Shown here piece by piece: positions 1 to 8,386 of a stretch of DNA of 64,000 bases. Within the stretch, counting starts at the first letter, position 1, and every line of letters begins with the position of its first letter. Origin of the DNA: G963675935 sp963675935 (GTDB taxonomy: Bacteria; Planctomycetota; Planctomycetia; Pirellulales; Thermoguttaceae); NCBI GenBank assembly GCA_963675935.2, contig OY780964.2:558001-622000 (forward strand), written 5' to 3'. Under the pieces are notes generated by a model. It did not search any database. It saw only the letters and a list, made by a program, of their open reading frames with translations, and was not told where the DNA came from. The position numbers and the translations under genes are program-made.

Positions 1-1410
1 CGTCCGCGACACGTCCAAGGCCAACAGGGACATCGCGCGGTGGAGCACGCCGCGCTGACGCATGTTGCTCGCGCACATGAACCGGAACACTTCGTGAATT
101 TTCGCTTTCATCTCGGGCGAATAGCGGAAGAAGTCGGCGTCGAGCACCATGCCCAGCCGATACATGACCGTCTGGTAATAGGCGTGCGTTTCGATCCGCG
201 GGGCGTCGTACGTTCGGTCGTCGCTCAGCCACCACCGCTCGAAACCGTACTCGTCCTTGTAGCGATTGTAGACTTCGGTGCCGGGGAACGGGACCAGGAT
301 CGAGGCGATGGCCGGCTGGAACACGACGTAGGGCGAAAGCTCCCGCATCAGTTCGAGCGTAGCGTCGGTCGTTTGAGGGTCTTCCCACGGAAAGCCCAGG
401 ATGAAAAACACCATCGGCCGAATGCCGTGACGCGCGGTCATGGGAATCACCCGGCGGACCATTTCGACCGTGTGCGGTTTGTGGATTCTTTTGAGCGTTT
501 CGGGATTCCCGCTCTCGACGCCGTATTCGATCTGCACGCATCCGGCCCGCGACACCAGGTCGAGCAAGTTCTCGTCCATCGTGTCGATCCGGGTCATCAT
601 GTTCCAGGTGAAGCCGAGCCGCTCGTCGATCAATCGGCCGCAAATCCGCCGCATCCGTTCGGCGTCCATTGTCATGGCGTCGTCGACAAAATAGAAATGC
701 CGCGTGCCGTATTCCCGATGGAGCGAGATCATCTCGTCGACGACGCTGTCGGCCGAGCGGAAGCGGAACTTCTTGCCGAACAATCCGCCGGCGCAATAGG
801 CGCATCGGGCGGGACAACCGCGCGAGGTGAACAGCGGGGCATGCAGATCGGGCGTCGCGCCGAAGTCGGACGGATTCACCAGATGCCGCGCCGGCGCGGG
901 CAGCAAGTCGAGATCAGCGACCGGCTCCCGCGGCTCGTTGCGATGAATCTGGCCGTCGGCGCCGCGGAAGACCAGCCCGCGAACCGATTCCATCGGCGCT
1001 CGGCCCAAGACGGCCTCGACCGCCTCGACGACGGTCGGCTCGCCCTCGCCCACGACGACCGCGTCGAATCCATGTTCGAGCGGTTCTTCGGGCAACAGGG
1101 TGGGGTGCGGTCCGCCGGCGATGAGCTTGAAGCCGCCTGCCCGCAGGCGTTCAGCCAGCCGGTAGGCTTCCCGGACCAAGGGCGTCACGATGGTTATGCC
1201 AATGATGTCGGGGCGCCAGTCGGCGGCTTCGGCGACGATGTCGTCGGCCGAGCGGTGTCGGGCGGCGGCGTTGGCGTCGAGCAGTCTGACTTCGTAGCCC
1301 TCTTTTTCAAGCACTGCGGCGAGCATCATCAGGCCCATCGGGCAACTGTAGTGGCTCTGGGTGCGTGACGGAGGATAAACAAGAAGTATCCGGGTGGAAG
1401 CGGACGGCAT
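1..1410 (-). CDS. B12-binding domain radical SAM protein (3' end outside window)
   Basis: Translating the minus strand from the ATG at 1408-1410 gives 470 residues with no stop before the window edge, so the C-terminus is missing. The N-terminal ~150 residues look like a cobalamin-binding Rossmann domain (start MPSASTRILLVYPPS, then GGPHPTLLP and VVGEGEPTVVEAV). A radical SAM cluster motif CPARCAYC follows (C199, C203, C206; bases 793-816), with IEYGVESG and VFFILGFPWEDP further on. These are hallmarks of the B12-dependent radical SAM family, which performs methylations or rearrangements on diverse substrates. The substrate cannot be read from sequence and no pathway neighbours are visible. 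The opposite strand is also open over this stretch, but that frame has no recognisable family. Confidence 0.9.
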   Translation of the reverse strand, partial: MPSASTRILLVYPPSRTQSHYSCPMGLMMLAAVLEKEGYEVRLLDANAAARHRSADDIVAEAADWRPDIIGITIVTPLVREAYRLAERLRAGGFKLIAGGPHPTLLPEEPLEHGFDAVVVGEGEPTVVEAVEAVLGRAPMESVRGLVFRGADGQIHRNEPREPVADLDLLPAPARHLVNPSDFGATPDLHAPLFTSRGCPARCAYCAGGLFGKKFRFRSADSVVDEMISLHREYGTRHFYFVDDAMTMDAERMRRICGRLIDERLGFTWNMMTRIDTMDENLLDLVSRAGCVQIEYGVESGNPETLKRIHKPHTVEMVRRVIPMTARHGIRPMVFFILGFPWEDPQTTDATLELMRELSPYVVFQPAIASILVPFPGTEVYNRYKDEYGFERWWLSDDRTYDAPRIETHAYYQTVMYRLGMVLDADFFRYSPEMKAKIHEVFRFMCASNMRQRGVLHRAMSLLALDVSRT

Positions 1411-1509
1411 GGCTGGGTCTCGCGGGGAGTGTTGACGTTTTTTCAAGGGGCCTTGTGTCTTGTTCAAGCATAGCCCAGAAGAAACGGCGGGAACGTCGAA
1501 TTCACCGTT

Positions 1510-1627
1510 GTTTATTGACTTTCAGAAAAGCAATGTCGCATGAACCCGTTTAGCCGGCGAAAAAAGTTCGCCGCGGATGTTCGACAACTTCGACCAAAAA
1601 CGCGGCGAACTTTTTCGCCGGCTAAAC
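1510..1627. repeat. GCCGGC-type palindromic element with conserved flank
   Basis: Imperfect inverted repeat: GTTTAGCCGGCGAA at the left is mirrored by TTCGCCGGCTAAAC at the right (1548-1627). A ~38-base left flank starting GTTTATTGACTTTCAG recurs, inverted, at 27062-27131. It fills the gap between the radical SAM gene and the VWA gene and could act as a terminator for the latter. Confidence 0.85.
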
Positions 1628-1656
1628 GATGTACTCTTGGCAGCCAGAGAATTGCG

Positions 1657-3288
1657 CTATTGCACCAGTCGCAACTTCGGCCGGGTAATGATCTTGGTGA
1701 ATATCTCCTTCAATTGATTTTCGTAGGCCGTGCAATCGCTGGCGATGGTAAAACCCTTGCCATTGGTGGCCGTTCCGGCCTTGACGGCCAGGAGGTTCAT
1801 ATACGCCTGACTGGAGTTCAGGCCGACGCCGACGGGATAGAGGTACCAATTGGCTTTCCGCATCAGCAAGGCTTGATAGAGGGCGCCGTTTTGCGCATAG
1901 CCGCTTCCCCAGCCGGTTGGGTCTTCATCTTGGGCGTCATCGACGTCGTTGGGATCGCTTTCATAGAGGTTCGGCATTCCGTCGGTCAGAAGCACCACGA
2001 TTTTATTGACTCGCTCACGGCCCGCCCCGCCCTCGCTCTCCGCCTTGATGTGATTCTTCGCAAGGATCAATCCGCCGTCCGTGTCGGTGCAATAGCCGGT
2101 CGTGCCGCACGCTTGAAGATTCCGGCTCACGTCGATGACACTGTCGTAATTGTCGGTCAGGCTTTGGATCTTCATGACGCGCGTCGTGTCGCCGCTTGTG
2201 TTTTCGGTATCATACCGGAACAACGACACCCAATCGCGTTGGTAGGAGTCGCTGACCAGGGAGTTGCGTTCCTTGACGATTTGCATGGCGGCGATGATAG
2301 CTCGGCGGGCGGCGTGTGTCGGCATTTCCCGCGTGGGGAAGGACAGATCGCCGGCATCGGTCGATTCGAGATGGTACTTGCACAAGGCGCTATTAATCGA
2401 CATCGCCGTGTACTGTTTGGTGGAGGTCAAGCTCGACGTGCCGTCGACTCTTAAATCCCGGCCTCGGTCCATTAAAAATTGCAGATAGGTCTTATATCCG
2501 ATTTGCCGATAGCCGCCGACCCCGGTGGAGTAATCCCTTGATTTTAGGTAGCTGAAATAGGCGGCCCAATACGCCTGCGACGCGGTTCCGGCAGTGGTGC
2601 TGGAAGTATCGGGCGTCGGATACGCCTTCGGCATGGCCGTTTTCAGAGTGTTGTTCATCAACCAGACGGTGCTCTTGCTGCTATCGTAACTCGACAGCGT
2701 ACCGGGATACGCGCCCCATCCAAAATCGTTGTAAATCCTTTGCATGAAGTCCGAACTGGATTTACTGTTGTAAGGGCACGTGTCGTTGTGCATCGAACTG
2801 GAGAGGTCGATGACGAACGCGATGTCGCGCGGATTGACCGTCGCGATGGCCGAGGCCGACAGATCGGCGGACGAGTGGCCGAGGACGCGCCCGAAGAACA
2901 GGCCGGTCGATCCGCCGTTGCTCGGGCCGGTCTTCACGGTCACTTTGACGGCGTTGATGTAGGTGGTCGAGACCGAAAATGTGCGAGTGTCGCTGTTCCA
3001 GAGACCGGTTTGCACGTCGGCCGCGGCCAGTTGCCCGGCCCGGCCCGCCACGAAGTTTTTCGAGGCGATGTCCTGGGCCACGGCGACCACGTCGCCTTGA
3101 CCCAAGCGGGAAGCGCCGGCCAAGGCCGCGGCGTCGGCCGTCGTCTGGAGTTGCGTGCGGACCAGATTGAGGTATCCGACATCCACGGCGAAGGCGATCA
3201 TCCCGAACATCACAACGAGCATCATCGCTGCCAATACGACGATCACGCCTCTGTGCTGCTTGCGTGATTTCATGGTTGCATGTTTCAT
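1657..3288 (-). CDS. TadG-like protein with von Willebrand factor A domain (copy 1)
   Basis: 543 residues. One N-terminal membrane segment (about residues 15-36) continues into the TadE/TadG-type N-terminal motif (AVDVGYLNLVRTQLQ, then ADAAALAGASRL). A VWA domain follows with a MIDAS signature DLSSS (D161, S163, S165), a threonine in TDTDGG and a later VVLLTDG. The family is membrane-anchored with the VWA domain outside and is linked to Flp/Tad pilus clusters or to adhesion. No tad assembly genes lie nearby. The start at 3288 (MKHATMKS) was chosen because it aligns with the paralogue at 3581-5176; a longer open frame up to 3357 runs into non-coding leader. The C-terminus (ITRPKLRLVQ) is identical to the paralogue's. 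Confidence 0.85.
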   Translation of the reverse strand: MKHATMKSRKQHRGVIVVLAAMMLVVMFGMIAFAVDVGYLNLVRTQLQTTADAAALAGASRLGQGDVVAVAQDIASKNFVAGRAGQLAAADVQTGLWNSDTRTFSVSTTYINAVKVTVKTGPSNGGSTGLFFGRVLGHSSADLSASAIATVNPRDIAFVIDLSSSMHNDTCPYNSKSSSDFMQRIYNDFGWGAYPGTLSSYDSSKSTVWLMNNTLKTAMPKAYPTPDTSSTTAGTASQAYWAAYFSYLKSRDYSTGVGGYRQIGYKTYLQFLMDRGRDLRVDGTSSLTSTKQYTAMSINSALCKYHLESTDAGDLSFPTREMPTHAARRAIIAAMQIVKERNSLVSDSYQRDWVSLFRYDTENTSGDTTRVMKIQSLTDNYDSVIDVSRNLQACGTTGYCTDTDGGLILAKNHIKAESEGGAGRERVNKIVVLLTDGMPNLYESDPNDVDDAQDEDPTGWGSGYAQNGALYQALLMRKANWYLYPVGVGLNSSQAYMNLLAVKAGTATNGKGFTIASDCTAYENQLKEIFTKIITRPKLRLVQ

Positions 3289-3361
3289 GGCTGTATTTCC
3301 GCAAACAAAAACAAGACGAAAAGAATGAGCCGACCGTTGGACGCCCTTGCCCCCCACGAAC

Positions 3362-3391
3362 GCTAATCCCGCCTATAGAATCTATATGTCG
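3362..3391 (-). promoter_or_regulatory. Conserved upstream block of VWA gene copy 1
   Basis: A 30-base block lies 74 bases upstream of the start at 3288. It matches 5247-5276, which lies 71 bases upstream of the paralogue's start, with two mismatches. On the coding strand it contains ATAGATTCTAT, a perfect palindrome, and a possible -10 element. Conservation outside the coding region at equal distance suggests a shared promoter/operator, or an upstream region duplicated with the gene. Confidence 0.5.
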
Positions 3392-3580
3392 CGATCGGGG
3401 GGGCGTCAAATTCGCAGCAGCTTGCGGGGGGGTGGGGATGGAGGGGAAAAACCAAAGATTCAAGAAATCCCGCGATCCAAGGATCAGGGGAGTTCCGAAC
3501 ATTGAACCTTGGACCTGAGTCTTTGGCCTTGCGCCATTTTCATGGCGTAGTCCAGGGCGGCGGAGCCTGTGAAGAATTCG

Positions 3581-5176
3581 CTATTGCACGAGACGCAGCT
3601 TCGGCCGGGTGATGATCTTGGTGAAGATGTCCTTCATTTGGTCTTCGTAGACCGTGACATCGCTGGCGATGGTGAAACCCTTACCATCAACGGCTGTTCC
3701 GGCCTTGACTGTCAATAGATTCATGAAGTCTTGGCTGGCGTCCAGGCCGACGCCGACGGGATACAGATACCAATGGGCTTGCTGCATCAGCAATGTCTGG
3801 TACAAGGCGCCGTTTTGCGAGTAGCCGCTTCCCCAACCGCCCGAATAGTTCTGCATGGCCTTATTAATGTCGGTTGTGTTGCTTTCGTAGAGGTTCGGCA
3901 GGCCGTCGGTCAGGAGCACCACGATTTTATTGACCCGTTCTCGGCCGGCGCCGCCTTCGCTGGCCGCCTTGATGTGATTTCTCGCGAGGATGAGACCTCC
4001 GTCCGTGTCGGTGCAAGCAGGACCGGTGCCGCACGCTTGCAGGGTGCGGGAGGCGTCGATCACGGCGTCATAATTGTCGGTCAGGCTTTTAAGGATCATG
4101 ACGTGGGTGCTGTCGGAGGAGGTGTTTTTCAGGTCGTATTGGATCAACGACACCCAATCGCGCTGGTAGGTGTTGCTGATCGTCGCGTTGCGATCCTTGA
4201 TGATTTGCATGGCGGCGATGATGGCCCGGCGAGCGGCGTGGGTCGGCATTTCACGCGACGGGAAGGAGAGGTCGCCGGCGTCGGTCGATTCGGTATGGTA
4301 ATGGCACACCGGACTCTTGGCCGACATCACCGTGTACGGCTTACTAGAGGTCAAGCTCGTGCTGCCGTCGATCCGTTGGTCGCGTCCGCGATCCATTAGG
4401 AATTGCAGGTAGGTCTGGTAGCCCATATTGTACCCGTTGCTTTTCAGATAGGTGAAATACGCGGCCCAATAGGTCTGCGAGTCGGTCGCCGATGAAACGG
4501 GCGTCGGATACGCTTTTGGCATCGAGGTCTTCAACGTGTTGTCCATCAACCACTTGGTGGTCTTGGAACTATTCCAACTCGACAGCGCGCCCGGATAGGA
4601 GCCCCATCCGAAATCGTTGTAAATCCTTTGCATGAAGGTCGAACTGGCGGAGGGTTGGTAAGGTTTTGTGTTGTAGCTCATCGAGGCCGAAAGATCGACG
4701 ACGAAGGCGATGTCGCGCGGATTGACCGTCGCGATGGCCGAGGCCGACAGATCGGCGGACGAGTGGCCGAGGATGCGCCCAAAAAACAGGCCGGTCGATC
4801 CGCCGTTGCTCGGGCCGGTCTTCACGGTCACTTTGACGGCGTTGATGTAGGTGGTCGAAGCCGAAAACGTGCGAGCGTCGCTGTTCCAGACACCGGTTTG
4901 CACATCGGCCGCGGCCAGTTGCCCAGCCCGGCCCGCCACGAAGTTTTTCGAGGCGATGTCCTGTGCCACGGCGACCATGTCGCCTTGCCCCAAGCGGGAA
5001 GCGCCGGCCAGAGCCGCGGCGTCGGCCGTCGCCTGGAGTTGCGTGCGAACCAGGTTGAGGTATCCGACATCCACGGCGAAGGCGATCATCCCAAACATCA
5101 CGACCAGCAAAATCGCGGCCAACACCGCGATCACGCCACGGCGATGCTTGAGCGATTCAATTGCGACGCGCTGCAT
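3581..5176 (-). CDS. TadG-like protein with von Willebrand factor A domain (copy 2)
   Basis: 531 residues, a tandem paralogue of the gene at 1657-3288. It has the same order: TM segment, TadE/G-like N-terminal motif, VWA domain with MIDAS DLSAS and VVLLTDGLPN. The first ~120 codons are nearly identical in DNA to copy 1, while the VWA part differs at many codons, which suggests recent duplication or gene conversion of the 5' part. Two in-frame ATGs are 6 bases apart. The strong GGGAGGAT site lies only 2 bases before the first (5182) but 8 bases before the second (5176), so 5176 is the better start. Likely a surface-exposed membrane-anchored protein; its partner is unknown. Confidence 0.85.
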   Translation of the reverse strand: MQRVAIESLKHRRGVIAVLAAILLVVMFGMIAFAVDVGYLNLVRTQLQATADAAALAGASRLGQGDMVAVAQDIASKNFVAGRAGQLAAADVQTGVWNSDARTFSASTTYINAVKVTVKTGPSNGGSTGLFFGRILGHSSADLSASAIATVNPRDIAFVVDLSASMSYNTKPYQPSASSTFMQRIYNDFGWGSYPGALSSWNSSKTTKWLMDNTLKTSMPKAYPTPVSSATDSQTYWAAYFTYLKSNGYNMGYQTYLQFLMDRGRDQRIDGSTSLTSSKPYTVMSAKSPVCHYHTESTDAGDLSFPSREMPTHAARRAIIAAMQIIKDRNATISNTYQRDWVSLIQYDLKNTSSDSTHVMILKSLTDNYDAVIDASRTLQACGTGPACTDTDGGLILARNHIKAASEGGAGRERVNKIVVLLTDGLPNLYESNTTDINKAMQNYSGGWGSGYSQNGALYQTLLMQQAHWYLYPVGVGLDASQDFMNLLTVKAGTAVDGKGFTIASDVTVYEDQMKDIFTKIITRPKLRLVQ

Positions 5177-5246
5177 GGCCATATCCTCCCGATAAACGGG
5201 GAGAGAATGAGCCGATCGCTATATGCCCCCCCCCACCACAAGAAAA

Positions 5247-5276
5247 CTAATCCCGCCTATGGATTCTATATGTCGC
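5247..5276 (-). promoter_or_regulatory. Conserved upstream block of VWA gene copy 2
   Basis: Counterpart of 3362-3391, 71 bases upstream of the start at 5176, 28 of 30 bases identical. The surrounding leader (GAGAATGAGCCGA, then a run of Cs) is also shared with copy 1, so the whole 5' region was duplicated. Confidence 0.5.
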
Positions 5277-5427
5277 AATGCAACAATTGGGTATGCGATA
5301 AAATCGCATCGCCTTATGGGGGAGTACGTGGCTAGGGAATCTCGGAAAACAAATGTCGGCTCTGATTGGGAAACGTATTCCACTGAAAAATACTGAGCCG
5401 CAATGCCGGCCATTGGCAAGAGCGACG

Positions 5428-6537
5428 TCAATCGCCCAGCAACTCGCGATACAACGCCGCGTGCCGAGCGACCATCCGCTCGACGCTGAACTCGGTCTCC
5501 ACCCTCTGCCGGGCGGCCGCCGAAAGCCTCGCGGCCAACGCCGCATCGTTCAACAACCGCTGCGTGTTTTTTGCCAACGCCGCGCGATCGCCGACCGGAA
5601 CCAGATAGCCCGTCGTTCCGGGAACGACCAACTCGCGGGTGCCGGGAATGTCGGTGGCCACCACCGGAACGCCGGCCGCCATCGCTTCCAAAATGACGTT
5701 CGATTGGCCCTCGTAAGCGCTGGTGGACCAAAGCGCGTCGAAGTGGGGCAGAAGCCGGGGCACGTCGCCCCGCTGGCCGAGAAAATGCACCAAACTGCCG
5801 ATGCGCACCTGATCGCGATAACGCCGCAAACGATCTCGCTGCGGACCGTCGCCGATAATCAACAGATGCACGTCGTCGCGAATCACCTTGAGCAGGTCGG
5901 CCGCCCAGATGGCGTCTTTCACCCGCTTCTGCGGCCATAATCGACCGACCGCGCCGATGAGCCTGCTATTTTCGGGCAGATTCAACTCGGAGAGCAATTG
6001 ACGCCGCGTCGTGGCCGATGGAGCGGGCATCGTCACGCCGTTGGAAATAAGATGGACGCGCTCGGGCGGGGCGCCGTGTCGCACGTAAAAATCACGCACG
6101 CCCTCGCTGTTCACCACCACCGCGTCGCATCGCCGCGACATCGAGCGGTCAGCGGCCAATTGCAGCCGGCTTTTCCACGGATCGACGCACCGCTGGCCGA
6201 CGACGAAATGCTTCACCCCGCACGCCTGCGCCGCCGCATATCCATAGGCGTTGGCAGCGAACATCCACCCATGAATCAGATCGGGCTGAAGCCGGGCGAC
6301 GTGCCGCCGAAGCCGCCAATACGCCCGGGGATCGAGCTTCCATCGCTTGCCGATCACGGTCAACGGAATGCCGGCCTCGGCCAGATCGGCCGCCAGCGGA
6401 CCGTCGCGCGTCAGTGCGACGACATGCACGTCGAACTCGTCGCGCGGCAAGTTCGCCGCCAACAGGCACAACTGCTTCTCGGCGCCGGCGCGGTCGAGCG
6501 TCGGAATGATTTCAAGGATGCGTTTTTTCAGCGGCAT
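5428..6537 (-). CDS. Glycosyltransferase family 4
   Basis: 369 residues with the GT-B fold typical of GT4. The N-terminus (RILEIIPTLDRAGAEKQ) carries the glycine-containing acceptor loop. The C-terminal half has GAVGRLWPQKR, LLIIGDGPQR and the nucleotide-sugar signature SAYEGQSNVILEAMAAG with the E-x7-E motif, followed by GVPVVATDIPGTREL. It should transfer a sugar from an activated donor in cell-envelope or exopolysaccharide assembly; donor and acceptor cannot be predicted. It is followed on the same strand, across a gap holding a palindrome, by nothing related: its upstream neighbour is hpt, so it is probably its own unit. Confidence 0.92.
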   Translation of the reverse strand: MPLKKRILEIIPTLDRAGAEKQLCLLAANLPRDEFDVHVVALTRDGPLAADLAEAGIPLTVIGKRWKLDPRAYWRLRRHVARLQPDLIHGWMFAANAYGYAAAQACGVKHFVVGQRCVDPWKSRLQLAADRSMSRRCDAVVVNSEGVRDFYVRHGAPPERVHLISNGVTMPAPSATTRRQLLSELNLPENSRLIGAVGRLWPQKRVKDAIWAADLLKVIRDDVHLLIIGDGPQRDRLRRYRDQVRIGSLVHFLGQRGDVPRLLPHFDALWSTSAYEGQSNVILEAMAAGVPVVATDIPGTRELVVPGTTGYLVPVGDRAALAKNTQRLLNDAALAARLSAAARQRVETEFSVERMVARHAALYRELLGD

Positions 6538-6539
6538 AA

Positions 6540-6619
6540 GGGGACAGTCCCATTTTCGCGGCGGTAAAGTTTTCTTCCAAGACAGTGTCCCTCACGCCGC
6601 GAAAATTGGGACAGTCCCC
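6540..6619. repeat. GGGGACAGTCCC-type palindrome
   Basis: Imperfect inverted repeat with arms GGGGACAGTCCCATTTTCG and CGAAAATTGGGACAGTCCCC. It is the inverted homologue of 44794-44875, and the tip sequence matches the palindrome inside the kinase gene at 56676-56754. It lies between hpt and the glycosyltransferase gene and may terminate hpt transcription. Confidence 0.85.
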
Positions 6620-6631
6620 ACTTTTGTTTTT

Positions 6632-7159
6632 TCATGAAGTGATCTCGTGCGGCTCCAATACGGCCAGATAGGGCAAGTTGCGGTATTGATCGTGATAATC
6701 CAGCCCGTAGCCGACGACGAACTCGTCGGGAATCTTGAAGGCCACGAAGTCGGGCTTCATCGGCACTTCGCAACGCCCTTCCTTCTGCAACAATACGGCG
6801 CTGCGGACGCTCGACGGCCCCAACTCGTCGATCTGCGGAATCAACTCCCAAAGCGTGTGGCCGGTGTCGAAAATATCATCGACCAGAAGCACGTTGCGGC
6901 CTTGGACGCCCGTTGAGAGCAAATCGAGATTGATGACCAGCGGACCGGGCTTCGTGCTTGTGCCGCGATAGCTCCGGGCCTGTACCATCTCGACGCATAA
7001 CGGCAAATTCAGCAAGCGGATCAGATCGGCCAGCAGCACGACGCTGCCGATCAGCACGCCGACGATTGTCAGCGGCTTGCCCTCGTAGGCTTTTTGAACG
7101 TCGGCCGCGAGCCGTCGGATGCCGTCGGCGAGTTGTTCTTCGGTGAGCAGGGTTTTCAT
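6632..7159 (-). CDS. hpt: Hypoxanthine phosphoribosyltransferase
   Basis: 175 residues, normal length for bacterial HPRT. It shows the type I PRPP-binding motif VLLVDDIFDTGHT, the pyrophosphate-loop region LTIVGVLIGSVVLLADL, VEMVQARSYRGT, and the base-contact region KPDFVAFKIPDEFVVGYGLDY. It salvages hypoxanthine and/or guanine with PRPP to make IMP/GMP in the cytoplasm. The start (MKTLLTEEQL) is the first methionine of the conserved region. It is divergent from the ATPase/TOPRIM operon at 7373, leaving about 210 bases for two promoters. Confidence 0.95.
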   Translation of the reverse strand: MKTLLTEEQLADGIRRLAADVQKAYEGKPLTIVGVLIGSVVLLADLIRLLNLPLCVEMVQARSYRGTSTKPGPLVINLDLLSTGVQGRNVLLVDDIFDTGHTLWELIPQIDELGPSSVRSAVLLQKEGRCEVPMKPDFVAFKIPDEFVVGYGLDYHDQYRNLPYLAVLEPHEITS

Positions 7160-7290
7160 GGGTGGCGATTATTCTTGGGAGACGGGTTGAATTCGTGGTA
7201 TTTTACGATTCTCGCGGTTGTGGCGATAGTGAGGGCGGGCCGGTTCGTAGTTCCGCCTTTGTTCCGACGATTCTCCCAATTGTAGCCCGC

Positions 7291-7319
7291 TTGGCGAAAT
7301 GGGGGGGGCGTGGTATGTT
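7291..7319 (+). promoter_or_regulatory. Candidate sigma-70 promoter of the ATPase/TOPRIM operon
   Basis: TTGGCG (7291-7296) and TATGTT (7314-7319) are separated by 17 bases, about 53 bases upstream of the ATG at 7373. This is a fair match to the bacterial -35/-10 consensus and is placed as expected for a short leader. Confidence 0.4.
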
Positions 7320-7372
7320 CTAAGAGGCAAAATTTCCCGTTCTTGTTTGTCGTGCAAGGAAGGAGCTGCAAC

Positions 7373-8386
7373 ATGATCAGCTCAATCGAAATCAACCAAT
7401 TTCGCGGTATTCGCGAAGGCAAGCTCGAAAACCTCACGCCGCTGACGATTCTTGTCGGGCCGAACGGCTGCGGAAAAAGCAGCGTGTTGGACGCGATGCT
7501 GATCGGGGCAAGCCCGACGCCGGCGGGACTTCTGGAAGTTGTGCAAAGACACAAAGGAGTTCAGGAACGCGGACGATGGTTATTTTACGGTGGAGAATAC
7601 AAAGGTGTTGAACCAGCGATTCGCCTCAGGACAAACTTACCAGCAGGTGGAAATCGCACCGTTGAACGGCATTTCAAACTTCGACTTCGCCCGTTATCTA
7701 GTAATGAAACATCCTTGGAAAAAGTCGAAGTCCGTGTTCAGCACTATGATAATCCGGCAATGATTGTTTATCTTGATCCCGATGGGGATGAGGTTAATGA
7801 AGACTGGAAACCTGGTCCGTTATCCGGCATAAACAATGTGCGACTCATTGAATTTCATTCCGATGGTGGACAATTGCCGCTTTATGAGGTGTATTCCGAA
7901 AGCGCAAGGACAGGGCAACGCGAGGCGGCCAAAGCATTAATTATGGAATTAGTGCCTCAAGTCAAAGACATTGAGATTCTGACAGAAGCAGGAAAACCAA
8001 TTCTCTATCTGGTTTATGAAAATGGCGCGGTGCCCGTTGCTTTATCCGGCGACGGCATCCACGCCCTGGTGCGCGTTGCTTTGGAACTCGCATCGTTGCC
8101 CGACGGCGTCGCCTTGCTCGAAGAACCCGAAGTCCATCAGCATCCCGGCGCGATGTGGCAAACCGTTCGGGCGATCTGGGCCGCCGTGCGGCGAAACGTC
8201 CAAGTCGTGCTGACCACCCACAGCCTCGAATTCATCGACATGCTGCTGGCCGAAGCCAAAGAGGGCGACATCGAGCGGCTTTCGCTGTTCCGTTTGGAAC
8301 TTGAAAAGGGACGGCTGATTGCCGTGCAAACTTCGGGATCGGACGTGGCTTTCTGTCGCGGTGAAATCGAGCAGGACTTGCGATGA
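7373..8386 (+). CDS. AAA family (ABC-type, OLD-like) ATPase
   Basis: 337 residues. The start (MISSIEINQFRGIREG) follows a good AAGGAAGGAG ribosome site at 7356-7365. Walker A is GPNGCGKSS (residues 29-37). An ABC-like signature region SGDGIHAL is followed by Walker B VALLEEPEVHQHPG (about 243-256) and the H-loop VLTTHSLEFID. This is the AAA_15/AAA_21 architecture of OLD nucleases, Gabija GajA and PARIS AriA, but it stops before a TOPRIM domain. The TOPRIM-like part is the next gene, overlapping by ATGA. The middle of the gene (about 7560-8045) is visibly more AT-rich than its ends and neighbours. Likely the sensor/motor of a two-gene defence module; that role is inference. Confidence 0.85.
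   Translation: MISSIEINQFRGIREGKLENLTPLTILVGPNGCGKSSVLDAMLIGASPTPAGLLEVVQRHKGVQERGRWLFYGGEYKGVEPAIRLRTNLPAGGNRTVERHFKLRLRPLSSNETSLEKVEVRVQHYDNPAMIVYLDPDGDEVNEDWKPGPLSGINNVRLIEFHSDGGQLPLYEVYSESARTGQREAAKALIMELVPQVKDIEILTEAGKPILYLVYENGAVPVALSGDGIHALVRVALELASLPDGVALLEEPEVHQHPGAMWQTVRAIWAAVRRNVQVVLTTHSLEFIDMLLAEAKEGDIERLSLFRLELEKGRLIAVQTSGSDVAFCRGEIEQDLR

Noticed and set aside
40..1368. Long open frame on the plus strand, 442 codons
   Set aside because: It is antisense to the radical SAM gene, whose minus-strand translation has clear CxxxCxxC and B12-domain motifs. The plus-strand product has no recognisable family.
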